Positions 1 to 12,069 of a stretch of DNA of 64,000 nt are shown here, piece by piece. How positions within the stretch are numbered: the first letter of the stretch is position 1; every line of letters begins with the position of its first letter. The position numbers and the translations under genes are program-made. Source of the DNA: Lolium rigidum (lineage: Eukaryota; Streptophyta; Magnoliopsida; Poales; Poaceae); NCBI RefSeq assembly GCF_022539505.1, contig NC_061510.1, forward strand, positions 396,162,249 to 396,226,248, given 5' to 3'. The notes beneath the pieces were generated by a model, which made no database searches, was not told the DNA's origin, and worked only from the letters and a program-made list of their open reading frames with translations.

Positions 1-151
1 TTAAAATATGTGTAAGGTGCATTTCAAAATATTGGGAGCATATGCTCCCATGTTCCAAAACACCACTCCCGCAAACATTTTCCTAGTTAATGGAACAATC
101 GGAGTTTTATTAGCCTAGTTCAAGAAGAAAAGCCAAAAGCTATAGTGCCGG

Positions 152-347
152 CAGGGCCGGCTCTAGGATTTGGCGGCCCCAGGGCAAATTCTATAAATGA
201 GCTCAATTTAGGCTGCGTGCTTGCTAGATGGGCCTAATTTTTTTTCTTCTACCTTTTCCTATATGCACTGTGCCGGAAATAATGGGCCCCCGTTTTGGTT
301 GGGCCCCGGGCCGTCGCACTTCTTGCCCTGGGCCAGAGCCGGCCCTG
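152..347. mobile_element. hAT-type MITE with 8-bp target duplication
   Basis: The ends are inverted copies of CAGGGCCGGCTCT (13 bp, exact) and the flanks carry the 8-bp direct repeat AGTGCCGG (144-151 and 348-355). An 8-bp duplication with a CA..TG terminus is the hAT signature. The 196-bp interior has no coding capacity, so it is a non-autonomous copy. The exact target duplication makes this call firm; the family name is not known to me. Confidence 0.85.
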
Positions 348-355
348 AGTGCCGG

Positions 356-1250
356 TTTCATCACCACTACAAGATATGGGGTCTTCTCGGATCAAATGAT
401 AGCATGCCTGGTATCGTGTTCGCTCTTGTGGGCATCGTTTTGGAGCTCTAGCCGGTTGGAGGGACCAACAGCTTGGGTGAAGGGGAGGGGCTGCCTCGAC
501 CGCATGATTATTTGTGTGAGAATATGATGGTGTCGAGCATGGCTGGGGCGCAGCGCGGGTTTTGGTAGTCGGCTTTGCCCACATATTTCGATGGCCCCCT
601 CGTGCTTTGTTGTTCACTGTTGAATCCTAGTTGGTGCAGGCGAAGTCTGGTGGTGTCAGAGACACGAGAAGGGTCTCTTTTGCGGGAGTGTCGCTTGACG
701 CAAGCCCATGCATATTTCTCCTCCGATGCTCGTCAGCGAAGTCAGGGGGTTGGTCTATCGTTTGTGTGTGTAGTCAACTGTTTAGGCATATGGAGCATCA
801 TTGCGTGCAACTTTTCATGGTGATCTTAACATTGATGGTTGTTTGCCATGAAGACTAAGTCGGTGGATTACGTACTACGTGTGATGACGATGAAACTTGC
901 AGTGATCTTCTACTCATGCTCTCTTCGGGCTATCATGTGCTCGCGTGTGTTGGTAGCCATGTCATTGGTGTCCTTTGGGTTGTTATGTTCCACGACGAGA
1001 ATTTTGGGGGCACGTGTTCACATATTTTTCTTCATTTTTTCACAAATTAATGTGGCCACTTGCTGGGACGAAGCTAGGGGTGCGGGCTAGGGCCATCTCC
1101 CCCCATGATGGTTTTTTTTGTTGCGAAAACCCCTCAACATTGTGTGCAATTTATTTCTACATTGATCTAAATTATCCCTAATGCCCTCCTCCGAGTTGCA
1201 TAATGTGGATCGGGCCCTCCTTCTATATAATTTCTAGGCCTGAGCACTTA
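356..1250. repeat. Gene-free repeat, shares a segment with 9.4 kb
   Basis: No credible gene is visible; the open frames are short and overlap on both strands. Bases about 430-545 resemble 9440-9534 (both run from a GTTTTGGAG motif to GATGGTGTnGAGC), so this belongs to a dispersed repeat. The GT-rich text with scattered 'gatggtg' resembles the untranslated parts of plant LINEs, but no reverse transcriptase is present, so the class is a guess. Confidence 0.4.
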
Positions 1251-1258
1251 TGTTCTTA

Positions 1259-1486
1259 GGGCATGTTTGGTTTTGAGCCAATGTCAGTCTAACCAAAAAA
1301 TTGGCACGCCCGTGTCCGTCGGCTGCTGTTTGGTTTGCTACCAAAATATTGGCTAGCCCAAGCCCACTCTCTCTGGCCCTGTGTATTTTTTTGGCCAACG
1401 GTTGGCAATCCGGGGCGGAGGAATCGCTCGCCAAAATATTGGCGGCGCCAGGAATTGGCGGGGCTCACGTTGGCGTGAACCAAACG
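1259..1486. mobile_element. MITE-like element, imperfect TIRs
   Basis: The left end GGGCATGTTTGGTTTTGAGC, preceded by TTA, is mirrored imperfectly by ...GGCGTGAACCAAAC at 1472-1486. The interior holds three copies of a CCAAAA(T/A)ATTGGC palindrome, at about 1295, 1340 and 1432. The 228-bp size and TTA flank fit a Tourist/Harbinger MITE. The right terminus has lost its last bases, so the class is tentative. Confidence 0.5.
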
Positions 1487-3820
1487 TAATGAAAATGGTC
1501 GTTTGCGTTGTGAGATCAGAAAACCATTGTAGTATCATGTAGAAAAACCGTGGTAATGGAATGATGATGGGGCACGTGGTTGCCCATTCCGCAGCCGCGG
1601 ATTTGCGGAAGGAACAGCGAGACGCTGGATGCCAATCTCATCTGTTGAAGCCTGAAACGGACATGGAAGAAACGGCGGGCCAGTGCACGGCTAGCTGCTG
1701 TCCGACGAGAAACCACGTTGCTGACGTTGGGTCCGTGCCCGTTTCTCGCCGTCCGGGTCCGCCCGACACGACGTCGCGTGTGCGATCGCCAGTTCGCCAG
1801 CACTCACGGTGATTTCCTTTTTTTTTTTGTTTTACCTCACACAGAAAATCACTGTGAGCTAGGACGCCAGGGGTCATTGTAAAACTATATCTCTAACAGA
1901 TGATGCAAAGGTTAGGCAAAAAGGGAAAGGATCATGGCCCCTGCTTTTGACATTTGAAGCACCAAATCTATTTTTGCCATTTTTAGACTGAAGGCTTGAG
2001 CAGAGTTCGGTTTAAATTAATGAAACCTCGACTACACACAGATTAAGTTACAGTACAGACCAGGATCAAAGATCCCAAATCCAAAGACTGAAAAAAGAGA
2101 ACAACAAAGCATGGCAAACATGCCGCAGTAGTCATCACTAGGCCATGTGTCCCTACGTAGCATGGAGCGCACAATTCATGCCAGCAGTCAGCTCCACCGT
2201 TTCCGGTTCTGTCTCCTAGCTACTGATTTCCACACATGAAGTACATCGAAATTTTATATGGCCATTTTTAACATTTGAAGCAGCAAATTTATTTTCCATA
2301 ATAGGTGATTAAAATAGGGCACTAAAGGAATTTAAGATGATGTGAATAAAGACTCAAGACTTCAAACTTTCATTTCAACACTTCGATACATGCTCCAACA
2401 TTACATAGAACTGGTCATCGACTTCGGTGCTACATAGATCAACCTCGACACTTCATAGTTCGATAGATACTACCTCGGGAAACTGAGATCCGACCGTGGC
2501 CGACCGAACATCCCCGCCGTTGTGCAGCTTCGACGATGCAAATGTGTCGAGCCACCAATCTTGGTCGCCGTCCGTAACCTCCACGACGTATCTGCCATAT
2601 AGCCGCAGCCGAACACCGTGGAAGCCTTCAAACTATTGGGGTGGCGGCACAGCGGCATACAGGCGCTAGGCAACGCGGTTCGGCCGAGATTCCACGGGGA
2701 AACTGCGGGGAGGGGCTCGGAGGGCGACGGATCATGTGGCTATTTGGTAGGGTAGAGGCGCAAACTTGAGTTGGCGACGACGCGGCAACGGTTAGAGGAG
2801 GCGGGAGACGTTCAGATTGACGGTTGGACTACGCGGATCGGTGGAGATTAGCTTTGCATTTGCATCACTTGGGGGAAATTTGCATCGCATGATGTAAAAA
2901 TCTGCATCACCAAATGCATATTTCCCTTCCATAAATTTATCTACTCTGATATGCCTTCTCATGTGGCTCCCTTTCCCTTTCAGCGCTACGGAGTCGACAA
3001 TCGAGCGGCCCATCTCGCAGTCGCAACAATGGAAGGAATGGCGAGGGGGGCCTGATCTGCCGGCATGCAGACATGCTACCAATAGGGTGGGACTTCCAAA
3101 TGAGACGAAACAATTTTGGTGTTACAACAAAGATGAAGGTGAGGCACGTGGTTAAGGTTAATAGTAGGATCAACCACAAGAGTTGCCTGGTGTAGATGAA
3201 TGTCTTATTTTCGCAGTCTCGCATGTGATTCGCTGCCAAAAGGCGATGAGGGTGGAGGAGATGTTTTTGCTGAAACTAGACAATTTGTAAAATGGTTGCG
3301 CTGACAAGGCTAACAAGGAGTGGCAATGGGGGTGCCATATGATTTTGTAAACCACAAGTGAGGTTAGGAGACTAAATAATGGATGCCATCTGATTTTATT
3401 TGGTCATGAAAAAGTTGGCAATTGAAAAAATAAATAATAACATATGCCTATTAAGTTGACAAGACATTTTTGCAAGCGTTTGAGGACATATAAATAAGTT
3501 TATGTCAAATCCGGTGTTTTATTATATTGAACTTCATAATCCTCACTTCTGTGACAACTAGATCAATTTTGAAACTAAATAATTCAATTTTGCAAAGGAG
3601 AAATCAAACAATAAGATCTAACTAAAAATAAGTTTTTTTGGATGTATGTGAAACCATGTCGATCTTGACAGAATTAAACACCTTTCATCCTTGGATTATA
3701 TATGCACATGGCCTTGTCAAGGCATTTTTTTCAAAACAAATTGAGTTTAAATCAATATAATTTATATTAAACATTTAGACTTATTTAAAAATTACGTTTA
3801 GCATGCCTACTCGTTAAGTA
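1487..3820. other. Intergenic, no gene seen
   Basis: No supported gene. A segment at about 1684-1800 is a diverged copy of 5913-6020. From 2341 to 2950 there is a GC-richer block ending in several GCATC/GATGC repeats (2850-2925); it looks like an old repeat, but I could not find its ends. Confidence 0.4.
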
Positions 3821-3891
3821 CTACCTCCGTTCGCTAATATGAGATATTTTGGCAAGCTGTCAAAACGCCTTATATTAGGGAACAAAGAAAG
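3821..3891. mobile_element. Short Stowaway MITE
   Basis: A left end CTACCTCCGTTCGC and a right end reading GGGAACAAAGAAAG sit between TA dinucleotides (3819-3820, 3892-3893). This is a decayed CTCCCTCCGTTC Stowaway inverted repeat around a 71-bp body, Tc1/mariner type. Confidence 0.6.
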
Positions 3892-4599
3892 TATCATTTC
3901 TATTATTTATTTCATGTAATTACCATGTAACGAAGTTAATAAATAGTAATGGAGTGTTCTTTGTTATTCAATTGTAATGTCTAGCGCTCAAAATACACTT
4001 GCACCGTGATAATTCAAACACTATTATGTACCAACATGGATCCATTTTTAACAGCTGCAAAACTATATTGTATATAAGTATGTATGGTAGAGATTTATAA
4101 AGCACATTTTGAAAAATATCTAAATTGCACTCTTTGGCATATGATAAGGTAGCATATTTACAGAACCTTCGAGGGTGTAAACTGAATTGAATGTGTGTTT
4201 TCTAAGTTTCTTACTTTTTTCCTTGTCACGTGTGTCTTACGAATTGCAACTGGTTTAGTAATAAGTTGAAAATACTTGAATGATATTAGTGAATGGTGGG
4301 AGTACTTAATATTATAAATAGCAGCGGATTTCTTTCTATCTCTACTACTAAATGCTAAGGTGTGTAAATCCTTTGCTTTAGTTGTTTTGTGTAGAACTGA
4401 AAACAAAAATAGGAGGAAACCAAGAGTAATTAATGAAGAATCGCGAGCTGGAATCATCACCAAGTCAACCAAGGTCATGAGACAATAAAGAGACATACAT
4501 AATGACCCATGGTACGGACACATCCGCTCGTACCGAATTGCCGTACCATGTGTCGGTGGTTCCGCCTCGTCAAACCGATATAATATGTGAAGGAACCCA
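3892..4599. other. AT-rich intergenic, nothing recognised
   Basis: An AT-rich stretch with no coding frame I can support. The longest minus-strand frame (4158-4616) has no recognisable domain and an amino-acid make-up typical of random AT-rich DNA. Confidence 0.4.
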
Positions 4600-5900
4600 A
4601 GGAATTTAACGAACACACAGTGAGAAAAACCCCATTATGTCGTCAAATCAGATCTCATCTCCACCAAAGCCTCGAAGCCGCCGCCATAGACTTCAACGTT
4701 CACCAACGCCTTTACCATCTTTATCCCTCTCCATCTTCTCTTTGAGATTTTTTATACAATATTTAGTATTGATCATCCAATTATGTGTGCGTACTCCACT
4801 TGAGCTATGGTTTGAGGCCTAATACTCGCAACAATGTGTGCATCTAATTTTTATTGGATATTATACAATATGGGAGTAGAGATCCATTTTATGTCTTAGA
4901 TCTTTTTATCTCGATCTTGAAGGTTTGAAAGGTACCCAAACCAACCGGTAGAGGTATTATGGTTTGAGTAGAGTTAAGTTGCATGATTTGGCGCTATGCT
5001 TTGGTGACAGTATTCATGTGTCGATACTGTGGTTAGCATCTAGCTAGGGATTAAAAATGTTCTCATAATTTTTTTAAGACTATTGTCTGATTTATCTTAA
5101 TACTACGCTCCACGTGGCATGCTGAGAAATCTGGGGTGGACAATTGATATGCGAAAACTCATCATGTGGTATCATGGTGCACATTGGGATGCACTGCCTA
5201 CATCAATGTTGCATCTTTTTACCTTGAGTATGAAATTGTACATGCGTGTTTCATTTTATCTTTTAAATCTCATCTACTAACGGACAACAGATCGATACAC
5301 ACCATACACAAGGAAACGTTGGTCCAGTAAGACAAGAATTAAACGAATACTAGAAGTCTCGCACGAGTGATCTTTCATCAAAACCTATCTTTCCATTGAT
5401 TCGATAACCTAGGGTTTCTAGGAAAACTCTTTAATACTAAAATTTGTTAATCCGGATAGAAGGTCTTAACATTTTTTCTGGCACCGTTGCCGGAAAGCTA
5501 TTGCTACCCTGGTGAGGCCATTAGAGGTTTCTTTTGCTAATTTAACTACTGTTTTAGTTTATAGTTTTGTCAATGTTCTTAAACAAAAACCCAAAAATAT
5601 TTGTATACTTTCTGTTCTTAGTTTATTTCTCATTTATTACTGTTTGAAAACCCATTACAAATTGATATTTTGGTAACTGAAAATCTTGGAGAGTTTGCAA
5701 CTCCCAATGATAATTATTTACGTGCACCAATCACTCAACCAGCGGTAGATACGGGTAATTATGAAATCTAACCTTATTTCTTGACACTGCTACAACAAAA
5801 CCAATTTGTAGGTTTAACTGTTAAGGATGGAGGCATGAATTTAAACACTTTTACTAAGATATGTCATATGCTCCGTATTAAAGATGTTAATCCAAAAATG
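4600..5900 (+). mobile_element. Decayed Gypsy 5' part: LTR tail, PBS, gag start
   Basis: At 5474-5495 the text TTTTTCTGGCACCGTTGCCGG matches a primer-binding site complementary to the 3' end of tRNA-Asp, as used by many grass Gypsy elements. Upstream (about 4.6-5.46 kb) is untranslated LTR-like sequence. Downstream (about 5.66-5.9 kb) frame fragments resemble the start of a Gypsy gag (a 'NYEI' motif followed by a Q-rich/NQF motif) with stops. No pol follows; at about 5.9 kb the text changes to a GC-rich repeat. Inference: a truncated, dead copy. Confidence 0.45.
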
Positions 5901-6103
5901 TGGGAGTGGGACAATGCACAGCTAGCTGCTGTGGGGGAGAAGAGAAGACCCGTTCGACGTCGGCCGCTTCTCCGTGTCCGGAACCGCCCGACACCACGTC
6001 GCTCGCGTGGCTCGACGTGATGCGATTGCCACTGACTGTTCAAAATAATCCAGCGACTCCGGAACACGGCATGCGCACGCTGACTGAACGCGTACTCAAA
6101 GCG

Positions 6104-7292
6104 TAAGGCCACCTTGACCTGCGCGACGCATTTCGGACGCCTAAAAGTGGTCGCGAGCGTCCGTTTACGTCGCCCCGCGGACATATTTTGTCCGCTCGTC
6201 CGTTTCCGTCTGGGTGTGCTCCCACCGGGGCGGCCCATTTTTTTGAATTGCTACATAGTACAAACATTGAAAGTAGTATATAAAAATGCATAAAAACTAT
6301 ACAAAGTAGATCTATAGGCCTAGACTACTTGCTTCCTGACGGGCCGGCACCGTCGTTACGTCGCTCCGTCGCCTGCTTCTCCGCCGCCTCCCGCGCGGCC
6401 GCAATGGCTCGGTGCGCCGCCGCGTCCTCTTGCAGTGCCTGCTCCAGCCTCGTCCTTGAGCGTCTCGAAAGACTCGACGAAGGCCCGCTGCTCCGCCGCC
6501 TTCTCCTCCGGCGTCGGCGCATCAGGGTCATCGGATGACCAAGAAATCTCCGAGTCAGAGTCCTCGGCTGCAGCGGCGGCCGCCAGCCTGCGCTGTTCCA
6601 GCTCGGCGTCGACAGCCGCATGGGCCGCCCGCTCCTCCTCTGCTTCCTTCTCCGCTTCGGCCCGGGTCCGCGGAGTCCCCGGCCGGGTGGAGGAGGTCGG
6701 TGCTTGTCGTCGGAGTCGAACCCGTCGTCGGAGCTCGAGGCCGGGGAGGTGGAGTGGGAGGTGGAGGCGCGACAGCCCGGCCGCGTCCGGCGCCGCTCAT
6801 GGTGGATGCAGCGAGGAAGCGGCGCTACGGCGGCGGCGGCTAGGGTTTGTGGGGGAGGAGATGAGATGCCCGCGCCCCGTATATATAGCGCGGAGGCGGG
6901 GGCGACGGTCGCGCCACGCGTGGCATCGCCATTTACTACGTGCGCCGAGGTAGGCGGCGGCCGCGCGCCACGCGAGGCATCGCCATTAACGCGGCCGCAG
7001 ACTGCCGAAGCGACGCCTCGGTGCCAGTACTGGCGGAGAAGACGCATCAACGTTGCGCACGCTCGTGGAAGCCGAGGCACGCCATTAACGCGGCCCTGCA
7101 AAGGCTGCAGCACGCCGCCCGGAAGTAATGTCGCGGAAGACGAAGCAGTTGTGCCGCTGCCAGGAGGGCCCGTGCGAGGACCGAGCGGACATTTTCCGCG
7201 ACCGCCGAACGTCCGCGGAGACGCAAACCTGGCGCATATTTGGGCCAGGTTTGCGTCTCCGCGTCACTTTGCGTCGCCCCGCTGGAACAGAC
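6104..7292. mobile_element. GC-rich Harbinger-like element (diverged copy)
   Basis: The left end (TAA then GGCCACCTTGACC) and the right end (CGTCGCCCCGCTGGAACAGACCC) are diverged versions of the clean termini of the element at 14472-15777. The subterminal text ACGCATTTCGGACG...GTTTACGTCGCC is also shared with 16.84-16.9 kb. No clear target duplication is left. It carries a minus-strand gene-like unit (separate entry). Family membership is inferred from sequence likeness within this window. Confidence 0.5.
6325..6800 (-). pseudogene. Frameshifted element-borne ORF, acidic and Ala/Glu-rich
   Basis: A gene-like unit: a TATA-like box at 6880-6887 on the minus strand, a GC-rich leader, then ATG at 6800 and a stop at 6325-6327. 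Reading it through needs at least two frame changes. In the best frames it gives a Gly/Pro-rich start, a charged coiled-coil-like stretch rich in A, E and R, an acidic Ser/Asp patch, a Glu/Ala helix and a tail ending GAGPSGSK. I know no function. The layout matches the 150-aa ORF at 17167-17619 in a related element, so I take it as a protein of the transposon family, now broken. Confidence 0.4.
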
Positions 7293-7434
7293 CCCAGACG
7301 CATTTCCGGTCACGGCGGATGAAAGGCGCGAGCATTCAGGTTCAGGTTCAGGTTTAGCGAACCACGTTTTACTGGCATCTTCCGTTCAAAAGGTTTGTAT
7401 TGCACGATTAATAGTTTAATACTATGACTGTGAG

Positions 7435-7740
7435 GCTAGCCATAGTGGGTAGTATCATATAGTAGTATCATGTATATGATACTTTTCTATGATACTAGAT
7501 CCATAATGCATAGTATCATAGACTAGTATCATAGTGCTATATTAATTGATTTGTAGAATCCCAATACAAATTTGTGTACAAGATTTATTTGATACTAACT
7601 TTTCTCGTGATGTGCGCTATGATACAATATCTACCTATATACTCTAATCTCCTCTCTCATCCATAATTACCTGCCACATCAGCATTTTTGGTGGAGCTAG
7701 GATGCATGATAGTAGCTATGATACTAGCACTATGGCTAGC
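7435..7740. mobile_element. MITE with GCTAGCCATAGTG termini
   Basis: The 306-bp body begins GCTAGCCATAGTG and ends CACTATGGCTAGC, an exact 13-bp inverted repeat. Many GATACTA / TAGTATC words inside allow a long hairpin. I could not see a convincing target duplication, so the superfamily (Mutator or Harbinger type) is open. No coding capacity. Confidence 0.7.
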
Positions 7741-8241
7741 TTGAGAAGCTCCGCAATCTTTTGATGATCCCGTGGATGCTATGGACCTGTTCGGATCCTC
7801 TCCACTCCTCAACGGCAGAATTCGGCATAGTGGAGAGCTTCTGAAACCATGTTTTCTTTTTTATAGTTTCTTTTGTAATTTCATCTGGAATAAAACAACT
7901 GGAGTAGCGGTTTTTTTCATGGAGATCAACCAGTGGGAGGCTAAAGAAATATGGGAATTCACGCAAGTGTAATTTTAAGTGGGTCTATCTGTAATTTGTT
8001 ATTTGTTTTTTGCCAAAAAGAGGAACAAAGATTCGTCGGCCTCTGCATAGAGAACCACACAACATACACTTTTTTTCTGTTTCTAATGCAAAATCCAACA
8101 ACCTAACATGCTTGACCCAGAAAATAAAAAAACCCGAGGCCATATACCTCTTGACGGTAACTTCACCCGTCAAACACTAACCCTATGATGAAGACAAAAA
8201 ACAAACGAAAAATACAAAGCTCCCAAGCTAAGCCTTGGAAG

Positions 8242-8978
8242 TGTTTGGATGTTTGTATTGAGCCGATGTTTGTATTGAGCCTTGCTATTGGATATTGGGG
8301 CATTGAGGACCCGAATACCTCTTTGAGATGTTTGGCTGTACTAGACGTTGGGGCTAGGTATTCGGCCTGAATAATGACTGGCCCGATTGCTCTGGAGAGA
8401 GGTCAATCCCGAAATTCGAGCCCCAGAGGTAGACATCGTTTGGCATTCCAGAAATTGCACACGATCTCTTCCCCAACCCGACCGCCCCGACCTAACACCG
8501 ACCGCCCTTCCGGATCGAGCGGCGCCGACCGTTATATCTCGACGCCCGCCCTTCCCTCGGCGTCCCGGGGCGACCACCCGCGTTCCCCGCCCTTCACTCA
8601 ACCGCGAGCTTTGTTTCCCCTGTTGAATCGACCCGTCCTCACAGCTTCTCTCTGCAAGTCGCGAGCACCACCAAGCAGGATGGGGCAAGCTCGAACCCAA
8701 CCATCCAGCGTCGCGCGCAGGTAAAGCTGGTCCCCTTCCCGCCCCTCTGGCCGCCATGGCTAGCCTTTGAGTCCTCCCTCTTGTCCCACTTCTCTGTGAA
8801 GTTACTCACTTTCAATCTTATTGACGCAATACATCATTTTGACCATCCAAACAAGTTTTGGCATTCAACTAGGGTATTAATTCTAGGTACCAAATATCTA
8901 GACATCCAAACAAAAATATTGGTATTGATCTCAATGTAAATATCCCATGATGTTGCTGCCAATACAAACACCCAAACA
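8242..8978. mobile_element. 737-bp TIR element with gene-like GC-rich core
   Basis: The ends TGTTTGGATGTTTGTATTG and CAATACAAACACCCAAACA are inverted copies with one mismatch. Between AT-rich arms lies a GC-rich core (8374-8757) that looks like the 5' end of a gene: a pyrimidine-rich leader, ATGGGGCAAGCTCG at 8679 and a possible donor GCGCAGGTAAAG at 8715-8726. A captured gene fragment is possible. I see no target duplication. Confidence 0.6.
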
Positions 8979-9389
8979 TGAGGGGGGGGGGGGGCAGTGG
9001 CCCCCCGACATACATATAGGTCCGCCACTGTAAGCCTTCAAGAAGGCAACACTGGACGTGTGTCGATGGTGACGAGTCCAACGATAGACCGGTCTCGAGA
9101 TTTTCATCCCCAAAGCCAAGCTTTCATCCACCGCAATCGGCAAAGACGAGACACATGTTGCATTCGACATGGTTTGAACATGAACCTTGTGTTCCCGCTG
9201 AGTCACTCTTTGAAATGGGCATATCTTTAATATGTATCATTGGATTTTCTAAGGGTTTAGATATGATTTTCTCCTCACTTCATGTAGATCAACTGGGCAA
9301 ATCTTCTCAATTACTCGAACAAAATAGAAGCTCTAGCTTAGTGTAAGAAAAAAAAAGCAAATCTTCGTCTTATTTTCATCATTGCATTC
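8979..9389. other. Poly-C tract and unassigned repeat
   Basis: A run of G (8982-8993 on plus) is followed by a text ending GGTCCGCCACTG at 9031, the usual right end of a grass hAT element (CAGTGGCGGACC reversed). Its left end is missing. The remainder to 9389 contains nothing I recognise. Confidence 0.35.
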
Positions 9390-9534
9390 GGGTCTTGTGG
9401 AATCGAAAGATGGCCGCGCTTACCGTTGTCCTACCCTTTGTTGGTATTGTTTTGGAGGTCCAGACGATTGGTGCCGGGGAGGGGGTTGCCCTAGTTGCAT
9501 GATGTTTTGTTTGATAATGATGATGGTGTGGAGC
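9390..9534 (+). repeat. Second copy of the 430-545 repeat, cut by the gap
   Basis: From about 9440 to the gap this matches 430-545 imperfectly over about 95 bp. The copy runs into the N block, so its full extent is unknown. Confidence 0.45.
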
Positions 9535-9634
9535 NNNNNNNNNNNNNNNNNNNNNNNNNNNNNNNNNNNNNNNNNNNNNNNNNNNNNNNNNNNNNNNNNN
9601 NNNNNNNNNNNNNNNNNNNNNNNNNNNNNNNNNN
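9535..9634. other. Assembly gap, 100 N
   Basis: Exactly 100 N, the usual placeholder for a scaffold gap of unknown length. Sequence on either side belongs to different repeats, so the true missing length may be large. Confidence 0.99.
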
Positions 9635-9862
9635 TAAGCCGGATCCCGGGAGCCCTAGAGGCACAACCACCACTCATTGTAACAACGCGAAAGCGCCCGG
9701 ATAATTCCGGACAAGCAGCGGTAGGCCACTGTCATCGTGCAGGTGTTCCGAAGCTGGGTAACTCGCGTACCACCGTCCCGTGTGCACTCCGCCCTATGGC
9801 CCCTACTTCTTCTCCCCCTCGTGAGGATCCCTCCTCCGAGGTACCGTCGATTAGGCAACGAC
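9635..9862 (+). mobile_element. LTR tail remnant (Gypsy-like)
   Basis: A GC-balanced stretch ending GGCAACGACA resembles the 3' end of a common Triticeae Gypsy LTR, recalled from memory and not searched. No primer-binding site follows, so it is either a truncated LTR or the right end of one lying inside the gap. Confidence 0.35.
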
Positions 9863-10041
9863 AGGTAGTCATTGAACTGCTCATAAAGTGCAGATTCAAT
9901 CAGCATCATATTTGGTATAAAAGCAAGCATCTAAGTTCCCAGCATACTGACCAAAAATCAGCTTAATTGGATACTGTTTTGCCTCCCCAAACTGTTCTTT
10001 TCCCAAAAGTGCTCTATGTTAAAACTGCAGTAGTTCGAACT

Positions 10042-10555
10042 AACATTGCCAAAGTGAGTTCGATTGCTTCGTTAAAAAAGTCATTTTCCATTCTCTAAGT
10101 CCAAAATTGGAGATTTTTGTGAACCAGGTAAAATAATATTATGCAAAATGGCACTAGTCCAATTTTGGAGAAAAAAAACTAGACTATATTAGATGGATAA
10201 CACCCACATATTTTCAATTTGTAAGCTTTCTATCTATGTTGAACAATATAAATGACTTTACACCAATTTCAATCGCATATGGTTTTGCATTGTAAAAAGG
10301 GTATGCGTGATGTAGGAGGCCATATATCACACACATGTATAAAACTAAACTGGTGTGTGATGCGCCAAAAAATAAACTTCATGATATGAGTTCATTCTTA
10401 GCATAAAGGTTTACATTTTTAGGGCCAACAACATAGCTAAAGTGAGTTTTGAACTTCTTTGTACAAAATATTGTTTCCCATTTCCTAATTACCAGAAGTG
10501 GGTTTTTTTGTGGGATAAGTACAAAGATATGATGCAGTAAATCGCCACTCTAGTT
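10042..10555 (+). repeat. Diverged direct repeat, about 383-bp spacing
   Basis: Bases about 10042-10165 and 10425-10555 follow the same order of words: AACAT(T/A)GC then AAAGTGAGTT, a TTTTCCCATT-like block, an (AA)TTGGAGATTTTTGTG-like block, and TATnATGCA with a CACT(A/C)(G/T) end. Identity is low (my estimate is 65-70%). It may be a two-unit satellite or part of a long retroelement leader. No gene is present. Confidence 0.45.
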
Positions 10556-10615
10556 CTCTATATGTTTGCAAAATCCTATATTAAAGCATGTGTATAGGTT
10601 TTCATATTTCAAATA

Positions 10616-10739
10616 CTCCCCCCATTTATAAAAAAGATTCGCAACTTTTTCTAGATCCGAATGAATCTATTAGCTAAAACATGTCTATATACCTCCATAT
10701 TTAGACAAAGTTGAGAAGCTTTTTTAGGAATGGAGGGAG
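10616..10739. mobile_element. Stowaway MITE
   Basis: CTCCCCCCATTTATAAAAAA at the left and a right end reading AGGAATGGAGGGAG form a Stowaway inverted repeat flanked by TA (10614-10615, 10740-10741). The 124-bp body is AT-rich and can fold end to end. Confidence 0.85.
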
Positions 10740-12069
10740 TAGATCTTTGTTTGAATTTTTATGTATTCAAAATTATTGTGGAAAATACATTTGAGAGTTT
10801 AAGCCTTAATAAGTTAGGACTTAAGAAATAATCCCCTAAAAATAAATTGCAACTTATATTACAATTATTTGGACCAATAAAGTTTGTTATTATTTTTGGA
10901 TTTTATCCAAGATTGTTATTTTTGGATTTTATCCAAGATTTTTAATTTTGGATGTTATAAAGAGTTGATTTATTTAAATGATGATCCTAAAAATACTAAG
11001 CCAAATGGCTAAATTGGGCTTGCCCAATGGCCTCGCCTATTATGGCCTGACCCTACCGGGTCGAGTTAGGTGTAGTGGACCGGATTTGACTGGTTGATCA
11101 GTCGCACTCACCGTCTCCTTTTCTTTTCTCTCTCCTGCTCACCACGTCCTCCTTGGCTCACGAATTCCATGACTCTGCCACATCGCCACCTGCCCCCGGA
11201 CGCTCCCAACTCTCTCCAACGCAGGTAAGATGGGGTTTTTGTATGCCGTGTTGAGCTCTGCACCATCCTCCCGCCTTGTTCATTTATCGTCGCCTCCCAC
11301 GGTCACCTCTAACCTTGGGACCATAGTTGTTGTTGGTGGTTTCGATCATCACTAGCCTCTTCCACCGCTACTCCCACTTAAGGATCTCACTTCCTCCTCA
11401 ATGCCCTGCTTGAACTCATTGCATGGCGCCTCTCCCACCAGATCTGATCGCCCTCCTACATGAAATCTCGCCCACGGCTAACCCTAGTTGTACGACTTGG
11501 GTTCACCGGCGCGGCTCCCATGCCTATAGTTGATCCTTCTTGGAGTATCTAACCTCAACCACTACCTCCTATCCTACTTCTCCTCGAGCTCCTGGTCGAA
11601 ATCTCCAGGCGGGATGGCAGTACAAGACTGCAACCTGTGTCCTCCTTCGGCCTGCTATTGCATCGATGTTGGTGCCTTGGTGGTGTTATGGTGTGTGATC
11701 TTTCTGGTGATGGCTTGGTGGTGATGGTGATGATGCTGTTGTGGTGGTTTTGGCGATGACCTTCTGGTCGTTGACATGCCAACACCGATCAGACGGTGAT
11801 GTTCCTACACACATAGATCTTCTTTTTAACTCCAGGCTTTTTAATCTTCGAATTAAATTTTGGGCTAAACATGAAAATTGTAAAGATTTTTTTTTGGTTT
11901 CTATAACTCATGTTGTTTGTTATATTTCGAGTAGAATATTTTCATATTTTTTTATGTTGGACAAAATTGCAATAATGCTTAGGTTTTAGTTGGTTAAGGT
12001 CATAGTGTCCAGGTTATGCCAATAGTAGTTGTGTGAGAAATATTACATTGTTGTTGAAATGTAATTAAG
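10740..12069. other. Gene-free; short tandem repeat and LINE-like 5' text
   Basis: A 27-bp unit (core GGATTTTATCCAAGATT) occurs twice in a row at about 10895-10945. From about 11090 to 11800 the text is C-rich, then 'ggtggtgatgg'-rich, like the leader of a plant LINE. No reverse transcriptase frame is present. I see no host gene. Confidence 0.35.

Noticed and set aside
4158..4616. 152-aa minus-strand frame
   Set aside because: No domain, AT-rich random-looking composition, no TATA or codon bias; treated as chance.
6620..7357. 245-aa plus frame in the 6.1-kb element
   Set aside because: The opposite strand has TATA, leader and the layout shared with the 17-kb ORF; this frame is its shadow.
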